DNA of 53,517 bases. It comes from Chitinivorax tropicus (GTDB taxonomy: Bacteria; Pseudomonadota; Gammaproteobacteria; Burkholderiales; SCOH01). The translations under genes and the position numbers were made by a program. The stretch is taken from contig NZ_JACHHY010000008.1 in NCBI RefSeq assembly GCF_014202905.1, positions 130,900 to 184,416 of the forward strand, in the 5' to 3' direction. How positions within the stretch are numbered: position 1 is the first letter of the stretch; each line of letters starts with the position of its first letter. Of the stretch, positions 1 to 9,426 are shown piece after piece. The notes below the pieces were generated by a model that did not search any database, had not been told where the DNA came from, and saw only the letters and a program-made list of their open reading frames with translations.

Positions 1-540
1 TGCAGATATGTTGCTGGACAGACTTTCCCAGTCCTCGATGGCGACGGTTTCCACCTCGAATGCTTCGCCCAAAACAGGTAGATCCAGATCAAATTCGGGA
101 GCGGATGTCTCAGTCAGCAAGGGTGTGTCAGACGGTGGCTCGTCAATGAAGATTTCCACCTCGTCCCTGGCTGGTTGCGCCAACAAGACCTCTGGCTCGC
201 GGAGGGGGGTGGGGGGAACGTCGATTCGAATCACGGGAATAGATGCAGGTTGTGGCCGAAATGCAGCTACATTCATCATTACGTCAGGCAAGGCCTCATC
301 CAAGGTAGGGATGTCAAGCAGCGAAGTATCATCTGCTGGGCTGGGTGGCACGACATCCAAAGCCAGCTCTTCCAAGACGGGGATATCATCGAGATGTGCC
401 TGTCCGGGCACCACCTCGGTCAACATTGGGATGTCGGCTGCCGCATCTTTGGCATCAGGGTGGTGCATATGTTTGCTCAATAATGCATCCACACGATCAA
501 GAACGCTCGGTGGGGCCGGCTTGGCAGATTGTTCGTCCAT
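1..540 (-). CDS. Acidic proline-rich protein with xPxLxE repeats, partial
   Basis: The first 180 residues of a minus-strand gene that runs off the left edge. The ATG shares one base with the holC stop (TAATG), so the two are translationally coupled. The visible part is strongly acidic and Pro-rich, without membrane segments or a signal peptide, and looks disordered. A short motif of the form (I/T/L)-P-x-L-x-E recurs near residues 37, 53, 77, 139 and 154, for example IPMLTE, IPVLEE and IPTLDE. I do not recognise the function. In related bacteria an uncharacterised protein often sits between holC and valS, so valS may lie beyond the edge (inference). That the frame is real follows from the coupling and from the in-frame repeats. 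Confidence 0.8.
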   Translation of the reverse strand, partial: MDEQSAKPAPPSVLDRVDALLSKHMHHPDAKDAAADIPMLTEVVPGQAHLDDIPVLEELALDVVPPSPADDTSLLDIPTLDEALPDVMMNVAAFRPQPASIPVIRIDVPPTPLREPEVLLAQPARDEVEIFIDEPPSDTPLLTETSAPEFDLDLPVLGEAFEVETVAIEDWESLSSNISA

Positions 541-968
541 TAATTTCCGAGATGGCTCAAGTTGTGAGATTGGATATCGTAACCGCAGTCCCGGTAATAG
601 CGAAAGCGCTGCCGAGCAGCGGTAGCTATTTCATGTTCCTGGCTGACGATTTCCATCAAGCGCTCAAAGCGGCTGAAAAAGCGCGGCCAGTCAGCATGAA
701 GGTTGATCAGAATTTCATGATGCGGAATATTATCCGACAAATGGTCGATGATGACGGGGGTTTCATTGGCCAGCGCATGGTTGGCACGGCAATGGGGGAT
801 GAAGCTCAGCTGATTGAAAGTCCATAATCGCTGATCGATGGCATCGGTTTCAGCAGGGCTGCTGGTGAAGATCATCACCCGCTTGCCCTGCGCCACCGCT
901 TTGGCGGTGAGCTGGCAGACCACGCCAGCCCGATCCGTCACGTGAGTGTAAAAATCAATTCTCGTCAT
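540..968 (-). CDS. holC: DNA polymerase III chi subunit
   Basis: A 142-residue protein starting MTRIDFYTHV, typical of the chi subunit of the replicative polymerase clamp loader. Chi with psi links the clamp loader to single-strand binding protein. The start was chosen at the family-typical MTRIDFY rather than the longer upstream frame, which lies inside pepA. Visible family features are the AVAQGKRVMIF stretch, the LWTFNQLSFIPH segment and the ETPVIIDH strand. Its 5' end overlaps the pepA 3' end by 14 bases and its stop overlaps the next start by one base. The cluster pepA-holC-unknown is therefore one transcription unit. The assignment rests on motifs, length and the usual pepA neighbour. 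Confidence 0.93.
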   Translation of the reverse strand: MTRIDFYTHVTDRAGVVCQLTAKAVAQGKRVMIFTSSPAETDAIDQRLWTFNQLSFIPHCRANHALANETPVIIDHLSDNIPHHEILINLHADWPRFFSRFERLMEIVSQEHEIATAARQRFRYYRDCGYDIQSHNLSHLGN

Positions 969-2535
969 GTTGGGCGTCGCTCTCGCCCTCATCCATCTCG
1001 ATTTCGTGAACGCGCTTTGGACGCCCGCGCATTGGAACGCGCCCTTCCAGTTGATCCGCACGACCAATCAGGAAGCGGCTGAGCAGGGGGACGGGGCGAC
1101 CAGTGGAGCCCTTGTCCTTACCCGACTTCCAAGCGGTGCCGGCGATATCCAGATGCGCCCAGTCATAGTTCTTGGTGAATCGGGACAGGAAGCAGGCTGC
1201 GGTGATCGAGCCACCGGGGCGGCCACCGATGTTGGCCATGTCGGCAAAGTTGCTCTTCAGCTGGTCTTGGTATTCTTCCCATAGTGGCATGTGCCAAGCA
1301 CGGTCTGCGGCGTCTTCCCCTGCGGTGGCCAATTCACGGGCCAGGCTGTCTTGATTGGAGAACAGGCCCGTCGCCACATGGCCCAGCGCAATCACGCATG
1401 CCCCGGTCAGGGTGGCTACGTCGATGACGGTGTCCGGTTCGTAGCGTTCGGCATAGGTCAGCGCATCGCACAGGATCAGGCGGCCTTCGGCATCGGTGTT
1501 CAAAATCTCGATGGTCTGGCCAGACATCGTGGTCACGATGTCGCCTGGTTTGCTGGCGTTGCCTGCCGGCATGTTCTCGCAGGTAGGGATCAGTGCGTAG
1601 ATATTCAGTGGTAGCTTCATCTGCGCGGCAGACTGCATGGTGCCCAGTACGGTGGCTGCACCGCACATGTCATATTTCATTTCATCCATGCCCTCGCCAG
1701 GCTTGAGCGAAATGCCACCCGAGTCAAATGTGATGCCCTTACCGACCAGTACGATGGGCTTCACATCCTTCTTCGCGCCATGGTATTGCAGCTCGATCAA
1801 CTTGATCGGCTCAGAGCTGGCTTTGCCAACAGACAGGAAGGAGCCCATGCCCAGCTTCTCGATGTCTTCACGCTCCATGATCTTGCACTGCAAGCCAAAC
1901 TTCCCGGCCAGCTCTTTGGCTGTCTCGGCCAGATAGGTGGGGGTGCAGACATTGCTTGGCAGATTGCCCAGATCTTTCGCGAGGTTCATCCCATCGGCAA
2001 TTGCCTGGCCCTTCTGTAGTGCTTCTTCACCGAGCGACAGCTCGCTGCGGCGGGAGACTGACAGGGTCAGCTTGCGCAAACGGCGTGGCTCCTCCTGTTT
2101 GCTCTTCAAGCGATCAAACCGGTACAGCGTATCAAACACCACCTGCACTGCATGCTCGATCCGCCAGGCAATCTCACGCTTGCGCACGGGCACTTCTGTC
2201 AGATACAGCACAGCTTCCGGCGAGCCGGTTTCCACCAGGGTCTTCAATGCGGAGCGGACAGCAATGTGGTATTCGTTGTCACGGAATTCACGCTCCTTGC
2301 CCAGCCCGACCAGCAAGACACGGTCGCACAGGGTATGTGGAACATTGTGCAGTAACAATGTCGCGCCCAGTTTGCCATCCATGTCACCTCGGCGCAGGAT
2401 GTCACTGATATACCCATCCGAGATCCGATCCAATAGATCGGCGGCTAGCGTCAATTTCCGTGAGTCAAAAACCCCGACGACCACACAAGCGGAGCGCTGC
2501 TTCTCCGGGCTACCGCTTTTTATGCTAAATTCCAC
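955..2535 (-). CDS. pepA: Cytosol aminopeptidase (leucyl aminopeptidase)
   Basis: A 526-residue M17 metallopeptidase that removes N-terminal residues from peptides; in E. coli it also binds DNA (family knowledge). The M17 signature NTDAEGRL is present, as are the metal- and substrate-binding stretches VGKGITFDSGG and DEMKYDMCGAA. The start is placed at a GTG (VEFSIKSGSPEK) because AAGGAG lies seven bases upstream and family members begin at this point; a longer frame upstream has no such support. The C-terminal tail after the catalytic domain is long and acidic (HEIEMDEGESDAQ). It is divergent from lptF and coupled to holC. Confidence 0.96.
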   Translation of the reverse strand: MEFSIKSGSPEKQRSACVVVGVFDSRKLTLAADLLDRISDGYISDILRRGDMDGKLGATLLLHNVPHTLCDRVLLVGLGKEREFRDNEYHIAVRSALKTLVETGSPEAVLYLTEVPVRKREIAWRIEHAVQVVFDTLYRFDRLKSKQEEPRRLRKLTLSVSRRSELSLGEEALQKGQAIADGMNLAKDLGNLPSNVCTPTYLAETAKELAGKFGLQCKIMEREDIEKLGMGSFLSVGKASSEPIKLIELQYHGAKKDVKPIVLVGKGITFDSGGISLKPGEGMDEMKYDMCGAATVLGTMQSAAQMKLPLNIYALIPTCENMPAGNASKPGDIVTTMSGQTIEILNTDAEGRLILCDALTYAERYEPDTVIDVATLTGACVIALGHVATGLFSNQDSLARELATAGEDAADRAWHMPLWEEYQDQLKSNFADMANIGGRPGGSITAACFLSRFTKNYDWAHLDIAGTAWKSGKDKGSTGRPVPLLSRFLIGRADQLEGRVPMRGRPKRVHEIEMDEGESDAQHDEN

Positions 2536-2716
2536 TGTCTGCTCCTTCGATCGATATGGGCGAGATTTCCTAATCCCGCCGCTGTATATCTGAAAACGAA
2601 TGCCATCGGGATTATGGATGGGCATCACGTGTCGATATTTTAGAATTAGTGATAAACCAAACGAAAATCAAATTATCCAGACTTTTTACTGGAAATGTCA
2701 AAGATAGTTCCCAAAC

Positions 2717-3796
2717 ATGATATTCGCCCGTACCTATAAGCGAGAGCTGACGGTGCTTACCTTGGCAGTCTTCCTGGTACTGCTGGCCATTATCTGCACG
2801 ACCTTGATCGTGCGATTCCTGGGTATGGCAGCAAGTGGAAGACTGGCGACCGAGGCAGTGCTGATCACTTTAGGCTTTGCAACACTACGCTATCTGCCGA
2901 TTTTATTGTCGCTATCCATGTTCATTGCGATTCTGGTGGCCTTGACCCGCGCCCATCGGGATCATGAGGTGGAGGTCTGGCAAAGCTCGGGCATCAGTGT
3001 CTCGGACTGGATCAGGCCGACATTGGGTTTCGCCTCACCTATTTTGTTGCTGATTGCGATCTTGAGCTTCAGCTTGTCGCCCTGGGCGGTGAGAAAGAGC
3101 GATGCATATCGCCAGAAACTCATGTCTCAAGAAGAGACTGCAGCAATCGCGCCAGGGGTTTTCAAGGAATCCAAGCAAGCAGACCGCGTCTTTTTCATTG
3201 AGAATTTCAGTGGTGATAACGGTTCTGCAACGAATATTTTCGTGCAGAGCGAGAAAAACGGCAAAATTCGTTTGGTCAGCTCCAATCAGGGCTATCTGAG
3301 CAAAGATGAGTTGGGCAATCGTATTCTGGTGCTGACCAATGGCCGCCAGTACGAGGGGCTGCCCGGTTCGAACGTATACCGGATCGTTGAATTCGAGCGC
3401 TACTCTGTACTCGTGCCGCCCAAGGACGAGTCGTTGTCAGCCTCACCGATACAGGGGATGCGAACACAGGAGCTGATCCGTGACATGAATAACGACAAAC
3501 ATGCCGAGCTGGCCTGGCGGCTGGGCTCGCCAGTCGGCGCCTTGTTGCTGGTGATGCTGGCCGTGCCATTGTCGTTTGTAAAACCGCGCGCGGGACGATC
3601 GCTGAACCTGGTGCTCGCCATTCTGATCTATATGGTCTACAGCAATATGCTGTCGGTGGTGCAAGCCTGGATTGCCCAGGGCAAGGTGCACCCGTTGATC
3701 GGGTTGTGGCCGGTCCATCTGGTGCTTGGGTTGTTGATCTTCATCTTGCTCGCTGCGCGTTCTGGTCGCCTGCACCAGTGGAGGATGGGTGCATGA
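2717..3796 (+). CDS. lptF: LPS export ABC transporter permease LptF
   Basis: A 359-residue inner-membrane protein of the LptB2FG transporter, which extracts lipopolysaccharide from the inner membrane and passes it to the LptC-A-D bridge. The typical build is visible: three N-terminal membrane segments (about 14-36, 50-80 and 95-125), a periplasmic beta-jellyroll region (about 130-255) containing FKESKQADRVFFIENF, and three C-terminal membrane segments with LAVPLSFVKPRAGRS. The stop overlaps the lptG start as ATGA, so the two half-permeases are coupled, which suits their 1:1 complex. The gene is divergent from pepA across about 180 bases. Confidence 0.95.
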   Translation: MIFARTYKRELTVLTLAVFLVLLAIICTTLIVRFLGMAASGRLATEAVLITLGFATLRYLPILLSLSMFIAILVALTRAHRDHEVEVWQSSGISVSDWIRPTLGFASPILLLIAILSFSLSPWAVRKSDAYRQKLMSQEETAAIAPGVFKESKQADRVFFIENFSGDNGSATNIFVQSEKNGKIRLVSSNQGYLSKDELGNRILVLTNGRQYEGLPGSNVYRIVEFERYSVLVPPKDESLSASPIQGMRTQELIRDMNNDKHAELAWRLGSPVGALLLVMLAVPLSFVKPRAGRSLNLVLAILIYMVYSNMLSVVQAWIAQGKVHPLIGLWPVHLVLGLLIFILLAARSGRLHQWRMGA

Positions 3797-4869
3797 ACAC
3801 ATTGTCACGCTACCTCTCATCTGAAATCCTGAAAGGCACTTTGCTCATCTTTGCGGTGCTGCTGGGGCTGTTCGCCTTTTTTGACGTCATCAATCAATTG
3901 GATGACATGGGCAAAGGAAATTACAAGCTCCATTATGTGTTCCTGTTCGTAGGCTTGAGCCTGCCCGCGCATGTCTATGAGCTGTTTCCGGTGGCGGTGT
4001 TGATCGGCTCACTGTTCACGTTGTCCACGCTGTCATCCAATTCTGAATACACCATCATCCGGGCATCTGGTGTATCGACTTTTGGGGTCGTCCGCTATTT
4101 GTTGCCTGCCGGGCTTTTGATGGCTTTGCTGACTTTCGCATTCGGTGAGTACATTGCACCGCCGGCAGAGCGTGCTGCCAACCAGTTGCGGCTGCAGGCG
4201 ACCAACTCGGTGGTCGCGCAGGAGTTCCGTTCCGGATTGTGGGTGAAGGATGATCGCCATTTCATCAATGTACGGCAGGTGTTGCCTGACAATACTCTGC
4301 GTGATTTGCGAGTCTATACCTTTGATGATCGATACAACCTGAAATCGATTCTGAATGCCGGAGAGGGGAAGCATCAGAGTGACGGCAGGTGGCGATTGAC
4401 AGGCATCACTGAAACGCAATTCTTCGGTAGCCAGCAGGTCAGTGTGGTGAAACGCAGTGAACGCGCTTGGGAATCGGTGCTGACCCCGAGCGTGCTATCC
4501 ATTCTGCTGGTTGTGCCGGAGCACATGCCGGTTGAGGATCTGTGGAACTACATCCGCCATCTTGAGGAAAACAAGCAAAAATCCTCACGCTATGAAATCG
4601 CGCTGTGGAGTAAGCTGCTCTACCCACTGGTGTCTGTATGCATGATGTTGCTGGCGTTGCCTTTTTCACAGACCCAGCGGCGTAGCAGTAACGTTGGGCT
4701 GAAACTGTTCCTGGGGATTATGCTTGGGCTGGTATTCCACTTTATCAACAGTCTGTTCAAGCATCTAGGGTTGTTGTATGACTGGAACCCGCTGTTGTCT
4801 GCGGGTTTCCCATCCTTGATTGTCGTCCTGCTGGGTACGGGGATGCTCTGGTACCAGGAGCGGCGTTGA
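3793..4869 (+). CDS. lptG: LPS export ABC transporter permease LptG
   Basis: The 358-residue partner permease of LptF. The start MNTLSRYLSSEILKG was chosen because it overlaps the lptF stop by four bases and matches the usual LptG N-terminus (short helix, then the first membrane segment LLIFAVLLGLFAFFDVI). Three N-terminal and three C-terminal membrane segments flank a periplasmic domain (about 130-260) with SGLWVKDDRHFINV, a typical LptG strand. The C-terminal LALPFSQTQRRSSNVG loop faces the cytoplasm and should contact LptB, which is not in this window. A clear intrinsic terminator follows. Confidence 0.95.
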   Translation: MNTLSRYLSSEILKGTLLIFAVLLGLFAFFDVINQLDDMGKGNYKLHYVFLFVGLSLPAHVYELFPVAVLIGSLFTLSTLSSNSEYTIIRASGVSTFGVVRYLLPAGLLMALLTFAFGEYIAPPAERAANQLRLQATNSVVAQEFRSGLWVKDDRHFINVRQVLPDNTLRDLRVYTFDDRYNLKSILNAGEGKHQSDGRWRLTGITETQFFGSQQVSVVKRSERAWESVLTPSVLSILLVVPEHMPVEDLWNYIRHLEENKQKSSRYEIALWSKLLYPLVSVCMMLLALPFSQTQRRSSNVGLKLFLGIMLGLVFHFINSLFKHLGLLYDWNPLLSAGFPSLIVVLLGTGMLWYQERR

Positions 4870-4881
4870 CCGCTATCGATG

Positions 4882-4908
4882 AATAGGCGCGGAATGCGCC
4901 TATTTTTT
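4882..4908 (+). terminator. Intrinsic terminator after lptFG
   Basis: A perfect 9-bp stem AATAGGCGC / GCGCCTATT with a GGAAT loop, followed by a run of T. It lies 13 bases after the lptG stop. Its right arm overlaps the stop codon of the convergent RDD gene. On the minus strand no T run follows, so it should act for lptFG only. Confidence 0.9.
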
Positions 4909-5433
4909 CAGAGGAGGGGTGCGGACGATGCAGGTGCCGGCCAGTCGGTCGTGCAAAAACTGCCGGTCTTTGTCCAGCATAGCCCAGCCCAGCATGATTG
5001 CCAGAAAGGCTAAACTGCTCCACAGCAATGGCTTGCCTTCCGGGTGAGCATGGCTCCAGATGGCCATGACCAATGGTGTCACATAGCCCAGTGTGCCAAG
5101 CGCCAAACGAATGATAGCCTGCTTATGACCAACCGGTTGACCTGACAAAGTGACCAATCGCATCCGCCAGGCCCGCATGGCCAGGGTCTGACCGCCGCGT
5201 GTCCAGCTGCGAACCAGATACCAGGCATTGACGCCCAACAGCATCAGCCAGAGCAGTCGCCAAGCCCAATGTTGCTCCGCAGCAGCGTTCGCCTGCTGAC
5301 CAAACAATGGCAGTATCGCCATTGGGATCAGCAACACGACGAACGACAAAGCAAAAAGGATTACGAACTCGTACACGAGGCAGAGTAACCGGCGTCCGGT
5401 GCCTGCCAGTGGCATGTCATCAGAAAGCATCAT
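4900..5433 (-). CDS. RDD family membrane protein
   Basis: A protein of about 177 residues with the RDD-domain pattern: an early GTGRRLLCLVYEFVI segment carrying the Arg and acidic residues of the first helix, then several hydrophobic helices (about 20-42, 60-80, 115-135 and 140-155), and a late MLDKDRQFLHDRLAGT motif that is characteristic of the family. RDD proteins are inner-membrane proteins, and some have been linked to ion or solute transport. The substrate here is unknown. The start is uncertain: two adjacent ATG codons (5433 and 5430) and a TTG at 5439 are possible and none has a good Shine-Dalgarno. It converges on lptG. Confidence 0.85.
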   Translation of the reverse strand: MMLSDDMPLAGTGRRLLCLVYEFVILFALSFVVLLIPMAILPLFGQQANAAAEQHWAWRLLWLMLLGVNAWYLVRSWTRGGQTLAMRAWRMRLVTLSGQPVGHKQAIIRLALGTLGYVTPLVMAIWSHAHPEGKPLLWSSLAFLAIMLGWAMLDKDRQFLHDRLAGTCIVRTPPLKK

Positions 5434-5826
5434 GATCAATTATGGTGATTGAGAAAGCAGGTCGAGCCCTTTCCGGGCCGACGGATCGCAACGGTATCAC
5501 GGTTGGCGTGCTTTGGGTGGGCCTCTCGAACTGCTGCGTCGCATCATTTGGGGGTTGACCGCAATCTGGCGATCGGGTAAGTTTTAGTTTCCCTTACCGG
5601 GTTCCTCGCGTCGTTTGCACGATTGGCACACAAAGCTGGTTGCGAACGGCCAAAAGTCGGGACCGTGTTTCGACTCATGCGTGATGCTCTCTGAGATCCG
5701 CGTAACCACAGACAGCAAAGTTGACCACCAGTGACTGAGCCTGTTCCTGATCCCAAGGCAAGCACCCTTCGGGAACGAAAAATCCTTCAATTGAAAAAAG
5801 CTCCTTTATGTGAGCAAAGGACTGTT
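5434..5826. other. Long leader region upstream of ilvB
   Basis: About 390 bases between the RDD gene and ilvB. It holds a possible short frame at 5442-5558 and a small hairpin at 5576-5597 (GGTAAG / CTTACC) with no T run behind it. I see no convincing terminator-antiterminator pair or known riboswitch. The length suggests a regulated leader for the ilv operon (inference). Confidence 0.4.
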
Positions 5827-7587
5827 ATGGAACTTTCAGGCGCAGAGATCGTTGTGCGCTGTCTGCAGGAAGAAGGCGTTGAATACGTTTTCGGTTACCC
5901 GGGCGGCGCAGTTCTCGAAATTTACGACGCAATCTTCAAGCAAGATGCATTCAAACATGTGCTGGTTCGGCATGAGCAGGCAGCGGTGCATGCTGCGGAC
6001 GCCTATTCCCGATCCAGCAATAAAGTCGGGGTGGCGCTGGTCACCAGCGGCCCTGGCGCAACCAATGCTATCACCGGCATTGCCACTGCTTATATGGATT
6101 CGATCCCCTTGATCGTGATCTCTGGGCAGGTGCCTACGCCGGCAATCGGTCTGGATGCATTCCAGGAAGTCGATATGGTTGGGTGTACCCGACCGTGCGT
6201 GAAGCACAATATTCTGGTCAAGGACATCAACGACCTGGCGGCGGCGATCAAGAAGGCATTCTATATAGCCACCACAGGCCGGCCTGGTCCGGTGGTGATT
6301 GATATCCCAAAAGATGTCACCCTCAAAAAGGCTGAATTCAACTACCCAACCAGCGTGACCATGCGTTCCTATACGCCGATCACCAAGGGGCACCCAGGTC
6401 AGATCAAGAAAGCAGTCAATCTGCTGCTGGATGCCAAACGCCCATTGGTTTATATCGGTGGTGGCGCGGTGCTGTCGAATGCATCGACCCAGGTTACCGA
6501 GCTGGTGCGTGCCCTAGGGTTGCCATGCACCAATACGCTGATGGGATTGGGGGCATATCCGGGGTCTGATCGCCAAAACTTGGGCATGCTGGGTATGCAC
6601 GGCAACTATGAAGCCAACCTGGCCATGCAGTATTGCGATGTGCTGATTGCGATTGGCGCACGTTTTGATGATCGCGTGGTGTCGGTGCCGAGCCATTTCC
6701 TGTCCAGCCCGAAAAAGATCATTCACATCGATATCGACCCTAGCTCGATTGCCAAGCGGGTCAAGGTGGACATCCCCATCGTCGGCAATGTGCGTGATGT
6801 ATTGGATGAAATGCTCAATCTGCTCAAGCAGACTACCGAGCGTCCTGACCCGAAAGCACTGGATGCTTGGTGGCAGCAGATCAATGAGTGGCGTGCGCCC
6901 AACTCGCTGTTCTTCCAGAATTCAGACGAGGTGATTAAGCCGCAGTTCGTGGTGCAGACGTTGTATGAATTGACTGGTGGCAATGCCATCATCACATCCG
7001 ATGTTGGGCAACACCAGATGTGGGCTGCCCAGTATTACAAATTTGATCGCCCTCGCCAGTGGATCAATTCCGGCGGCCTGGGCACCATGGGCGTTGGCTT
7101 GCCTTATGCAATGGGCGCCAAGCTGGCCAACCCGGATGCCGATGTCTGCTGCATCACCGGCGAGGCGTCGATCCAGATGAATATTCAAGAGCTCTCGACA
7201 GCCAAGCAATACCATACACCGGTCAAGATCATCAGCTTGAACAACCGTTATCTCGGCATGGTTCGCCAGTGGCAGGAATTCTTCTATGGCAATCGTTACT
7301 CCGAGTCATACATGGATGCCTTGCCCGATTTCGTTAAGCTGGCAGAGGCCTATGGACATGTCGGTATGCGGATCGAAAAGCCGGCAGACGTGGAGGGTGC
7401 GCTGAGAGAGGCGCTGGCTATGAAAGACCGCTTGGTGTTCATGGATTTCCTCACCGACCAGACCGAAAACGTGTTCCCAATGGTTCAGAATGGCAAAGGC
7501 CTGAACCAGATGGATCTGCCGCCGCATATGCGCAATCTGCAGCAGGTGGCAGCAACCAAAGAACGCGATTACGGCAATCTGAGCTGA
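5827..7587 (+). CDS. ilvB: Acetolactate synthase large (catalytic) subunit
   Basis: A 586-residue ThDP enzyme that condenses pyruvate with pyruvate or 2-oxobutyrate, the first common step of valine, leucine and isoleucine synthesis. The start MELSGAEIVVRCLQ was chosen over a longer upstream frame because families begin here; AAAGGA lies upstream. Three ThDP-enzyme domains are visible: the N-terminal PYR domain with YPGGAVLEIYD and the glutamate of RHEQAAVHAADAY, a central domain with GGGAVL, and the C-terminal PP domain with TGEASIQMNIQELST and NNRYLGMVRQWQ. In the PP motif the usual GDGS reads GEAS. It is the first gene of ilvB-ilvH-ilvC; the regulatory subunit follows 12 bases later. Confidence 0.96.
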   Translation: MELSGAEIVVRCLQEEGVEYVFGYPGGAVLEIYDAIFKQDAFKHVLVRHEQAAVHAADAYSRSSNKVGVALVTSGPGATNAITGIATAYMDSIPLIVISGQVPTPAIGLDAFQEVDMVGCTRPCVKHNILVKDINDLAAAIKKAFYIATTGRPGPVVIDIPKDVTLKKAEFNYPTSVTMRSYTPITKGHPGQIKKAVNLLLDAKRPLVYIGGGAVLSNASTQVTELVRALGLPCTNTLMGLGAYPGSDRQNLGMLGMHGNYEANLAMQYCDVLIAIGARFDDRVVSVPSHFLSSPKKIIHIDIDPSSIAKRVKVDIPIVGNVRDVLDEMLNLLKQTTERPDPKALDAWWQQINEWRAPNSLFFQNSDEVIKPQFVVQTLYELTGGNAIITSDVGQHQMWAAQYYKFDRPRQWINSGGLGTMGVGLPYAMGAKLANPDADVCCITGEASIQMNIQELSTAKQYHTPVKIISLNNRYLGMVRQWQEFFYGNRYSESYMDALPDFVKLAEAYGHVGMRIEKPADVEGALREALAMKDRLVFMDFLTDQTENVFPMVQNGKGLNQMDLPPHMRNLQQVAATKERDYGNLS

Positions 7588-7599
7588 GAGGGCGCGCCC

Positions 7600-8091
7600 A
7601 TGCGACACATATTATCCATTTTGATCGAAAACGAAGCCGGTGCGCTCTCGCGCGTGGCCGGTTTGTTCTCGGCGCGCGCTTATAACATTGAGTCATTGAG
7701 CGTTGCGCCGACTGAAGACCCCACCCTGTCGCGCATGACCATTGTGACGACCGGCTCTGATGACGTGATCGAGCAGATCACCAAGCAGCTCAACAAGCTG
7801 ATCGAAGTCGTCAAGGTGATCGACCTGAACGAGTCGGACCACATTGAGCGCGAGCTGATGCTGATCAAAGTACGCGCCACGGGTAAAGACCGCGAAGAAA
7901 TGAAGCGGATGGCGGATATTTTCCGGGGACGCATCATCGATGTGACGGAAAAGACCTACACCATTGAGCTGACCGGCACCGGCGACAAGCTGAACGCCTT
8001 TATCGAAGCGCTGGATCGCACCGTGATACTCGAAACGGTGCGCACGGGTGCCTCTGGTATCGGTCGTGGCGAACGTATTCTGAAGATCTGA
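7600..8091 (+). CDS. ilvH: Acetolactate synthase small (regulatory) subunit
   Basis: A 163-residue regulatory subunit that binds valine through an N-terminal ACT domain (about 4-75) and activates the large subunit. The start MRHILSILIENEAGALSRVAGLFSARAYNIESL is the typical ACT beginning; Gly and Ala residues of the NEAGALSRVAGLF loop form the valine pocket in this family. The C-terminal half (ELMLIKVRA onward) is the ALS_ss_C domain. It lies 12 bases behind ilvB and about 60 bases before ilvC, so the three should be co-transcribed. Valine feedback is expected from the family, not shown by the sequence alone. Confidence 0.96.
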   Translation: MRHILSILIENEAGALSRVAGLFSARAYNIESLSVAPTEDPTLSRMTIVTTGSDDVIEQITKQLNKLIEVVKVIDLNESDHIERELMLIKVRATGKDREEMKRMADIFRGRIIDVTEKTYTIELTGTGDKLNAFIEALDRTVILETVRTGASGIGRGERILKI

Positions 8092-8111
8092 AACCACCAA
8101 ACTGAATTTAA

Positions 8112-9170
<1,059 letters not shown>

Positions 9171-9189
9171 CCTCGCGGCATCGTGCATC

Positions 9190-9226
9190 AAAAAGCCCTG
9201 GCATTGCCGGGGCTTTTTGTTTTTTT
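9190..9226 (+). terminator. Intrinsic terminator of the ilvBHC operon
   Basis: The arms AAAAAGCCC and GGGCTTTTT extend inward to a stem of about 12 bp with one T-G pair and a CATTG-type loop, followed by TTTTTGTTTTTTT. It starts 20 bases after the ilvC stop. Confidence 0.92.
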
Positions 9227-9426
9227 CAGTTGGGTCAGGCTAAAGCAGCGCCTGGCCTAGGCCATGAGCCTCGGCCCATAAACAGCCCTGTCTTTCATAG
9301 TAAAATATACCTGCTCCGAGCATATTCAGGCTTGAGTGCGTGACCGTCTGATCACATACTTGAGCATGGCCAGATGACACGTATCATCAATAGATCAGCT
9401 TCCTAACCATCATTCAAAGTGGGTTT

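Noticed and set aside
8-625. Plus-strand open frame of 205 residues, very rich in Ser, Gly and Thr
   Set aside because: It is the mirror of the acidic xPxLxE-repeat gene and holC on the minus strand; its composition is what antisense of such coding produces.
1937-2593. Plus-strand open frame of 218 residues over pepA
   Set aside because: Antisense to the conserved pepA coding sequence, with no recognisable domain.
5731-5826. In-frame 32-codon upstream extension of ilvB
   Set aside because: The family starts at MELSGAEI, which has a ribosome site; the extension has none and lies in the leader.
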